From Pseudoalteromonas sp. XI10 (GTDB lineage: Bacteria; Pseudomonadota; Gammaproteobacteria; Enterobacterales; Alteromonadaceae), in the NCBI RefSeq assembly GCF_001469895.1, contig NZ_LOPY01000052.1, positions 1 to 64,000 on the forward strand: DNA of 64,000 bases, written 5' to 3'. Both the position numbers and the translations under genes were made by a program. Within the stretch, counting starts at the first letter, position 1, and each line of letters opens with the position of its first letter. The notes under the pieces are model-generated. The model saw nothing but the letters and a program-made list of their open reading frames with translations. It was not told the origin of the DNA and did no database searches. Shown one piece after another: positions 62,670 through 64,000 of this stretch.

Positions 62670-63104
62670 TTAATCGATCAGATAGCCTAGTGGGTGCCAG
62701 CCATCGGCGGCTTTGCTAAGGCTGAGCGTTTCAACTACAGCCTCTTTATTCATAAACTCGGTTTGAAACTTGACCACTAAATACTCACCATTTGGCAGGC
62801 CGGGTAATGAGTTATATTCTGCTGTGCCAAAATAGGTGCGAGACATAACTCGGCCTAAAGGAACGCGTATTTGATTTAATGCCGTTTGCCAGCGAGCTTT
62901 TGGCGTGGTGTTTTGAAAGACCTGATCTGCTTGCTGCCAGCTCTCGTGGTACTCTCCTGAATCGACCAAGGTTAACCATGCTCTAGCTGTTGAAACAGGG
63001 CTTGTTTCTTCAGCTGAGGTGAAAAAGCACACCAATAATGATGCCAGTAAAAACAGTTTTTGTAGCGTAAATCCATTTACAGAAAGTAATAAAATTTGAC
63101 GCAT
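62670..63104 (-). CDS. DUF4019 exported protein (copy 2)
   Basis: A 144-residue paralogue of the preceding gene with the same block order (RAWLTLVDSGEYHESWQQADQVF, NQIRVPLGRVMSR, YNSLPGLPNGEYLVVKFQTEFMNKEAVVETLSL, WHPLGYLID). Its N-terminal signal is longer (hydrophobic 16-30). The two genes are 158 bp apart and arose by tandem duplication. Function unknown. Confidence 0.85.
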   Translation of the reverse strand: MRQILLLSVNGFTLQKLFLLASLLVCFFTSAEETSPVSTARAWLTLVDSGEYHESWQQADQVFQNTTPKARWQTALNQIRVPLGRVMSRTYFGTAEYNSLPGLPNGEYLVVKFQTEFMNKEAVVETLSLSKAADGWHPLGYLID

Positions 63105-63623
63105 AAGACGCCCTCACTTCGTTCATAGGGTGAATTCATAATACGAATGAGTTGGTTAATTTCTATACTGAAAAAGTAGTAGGGAAGGCTTTTTAGTGGG
63201 ATTTAAGTGTTGTTTTTTATTTGAGCGATCTTTGCAATTGAGTTCGAAAAGTGGCGATGTAGTTTAGATTGTTAAGTTTATATTGTTGATTTATTAAACA
63301 AAACAATTCGTTTTAATAGCTACAAAATGTAACGACAATGACCCTAAATAACACTTGTTTTTGCTGCTAAGGAAGTTTCGTATTTGCATGCTCGATATTT
63401 CAGAGCCCGCATAGTTACTGGGTTTTTGACCCTTTTTTGGGTTTTGAGAGAGGAGTTAGAAAGGGGAAAGTTAGAAAGGGGAAAATTGGCTATAGCCGGA
63501 AAGGCACAGTCCAAACCTAAAAGCCATTAGTCACAGATTGGAAGCCCTGCTATTTGTCGTCACTTGAAAATCCCGATAATGCAAACTACCCTCAACGGTG
63601 AACCAATAGGGGTAAACTTTATA
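63105..63623. other. Intergenic region with a direct repeat
   Basis: No gene seen. A 15-bp sequence GTTAGAAAGGGGAAA occurs twice in tandem at 63455-63484. A weak GGGT/ACCC hairpin with T6 (63420-63438) precedes it. The rest is AT-rich spacer. Confidence 0.5.
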
Positions 63624-64000
63624 TGGATAGCTCGCTTAATTTATTACGAAAAAAAGCTGAAAAGGATCTGAATCAAGCAACACTTGAAAGCAATGTTGTT
63701 TTGGTTGAAGACAGTGATCTTGATTTTACTGTTATTAACAAAGTGCTATCACCTAAGTACAACCTCAGGCGCTTCTCAACTGCCGAGCAATTGTTAGAGC
63801 AATTCACTAATTTAAAAGTCTCACTTTTTTTACTTGATTACCGATTGCCTGGTATGGATGGGATTGAACTTTGTCAGACCATTCGCAGTGTTCCTGCGTT
63901 TGAGCATACACCCATAATCATGTTAACTGGCGAAGCCTATGCAAGCTTTGAATATAAATTTTGGGACGCAGGATGCAATGATTTTATTGCTAAACCTTAC
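63624..64000 (+). CDS. Response regulator, 5' part (cut by window end)
   Basis: A reading frame open to the window end encodes at least 125 residues beginning MDSSLNLLRKKAEKDLNQ. After a short charged N-terminus comes a receiver domain: VVLVEDSDLDFTVI with the acidic pair, the phospho-acceptor Asp in FLLDYRLPGMDGIEL, the Thr in IIMLTGEAY and the Lys in FIAKPY. What follows the receiver (effector domain) lies outside the window, so its output cannot be told. Confidence 0.85.

Overview
The window looks like the chromosome of a marine gammaproteobacterium of the Alteromonadales, most likely Pseudoalteromonas or a close relative. This rests on recognised protein families and their order (MipA/DUF3019 two-component operon, many TonB receptors, secreted proteases, GlyGly-CTERM-like protein tail), moderate-to-low GC and the 5S rRNA sequence; no database search was run. 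The left edge is the end of an rRNA operon: last bases of 23S, 5S at about 152-270, and a terminator.

Layout. 313-773 is a cluster of REP-like and tandem repeats. 774-10957 carries a membrane protein, the lytic transglycosylase MltD, an exported protein, and an NtrB/NtrC-type two-component system divergent from a MacAB-like ABC exporter that has a sigma-54 promoter and paired upstream boxes. 11024-18565 holds a sugar acetyltransferase, glmR-glmS with a candidate GlmR operator, and three secreted hydrolases.

18780-28850 is the most interesting part: an RNA-repair island of two converging systems. The first, on the plus strand, is a leader peptide with mutually exclusive hairpins, then an RtcB2-type RNA ligase, the release-factor homologue PrfH and a small phosphatase-like protein. 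The second, on the minus strand, is a sigma-54 operon driven by the divergent CARF-domain activator RtcR. It begins with a closed-stem RNA at the predicted start site and two abutting tRNA-like cloverleafs, both with 5-nt instead of 7-nt anticodon loops, followed by a slipin with three N-terminal repeats, RtcB, RtcA, the CCA-adding enzyme and an RlaP-type nucleotidyltransferase. Together these can cyclise 3' phosphates, ligate RNA ends, rebuild CCA tails and rescue or repair ribosomes.

28874-41914 holds a tricorn-like protease and then a zinc-acquisition region: a His-rich ZnuD-like receptor, an AztD-like zinc chaperone, a His-rich DUF2796 protein, Zur and a MerC-like protein, with two Zur-like boxes at the znuD divergon. 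Two more Zur-like boxes precede a second TonB receptor at 38661, which suggests that this 'siderophore' receptor takes up zinc. 41944-50221 holds a giant subtilisin-like protease and a mipA-DUF3019-response regulator-kinase operon.

50576-61716 is pentose metabolism: tkt and tal, then araB-araD-araA, a HAD phosphatase, a secreted aldose epimerase and a lipoprotein GH43 arabinosidase with two ricin-type domains. The right end has the same repeat modules as the left end, two tandem DUF4019 paralogues, and a response regulator cut by the window edge.
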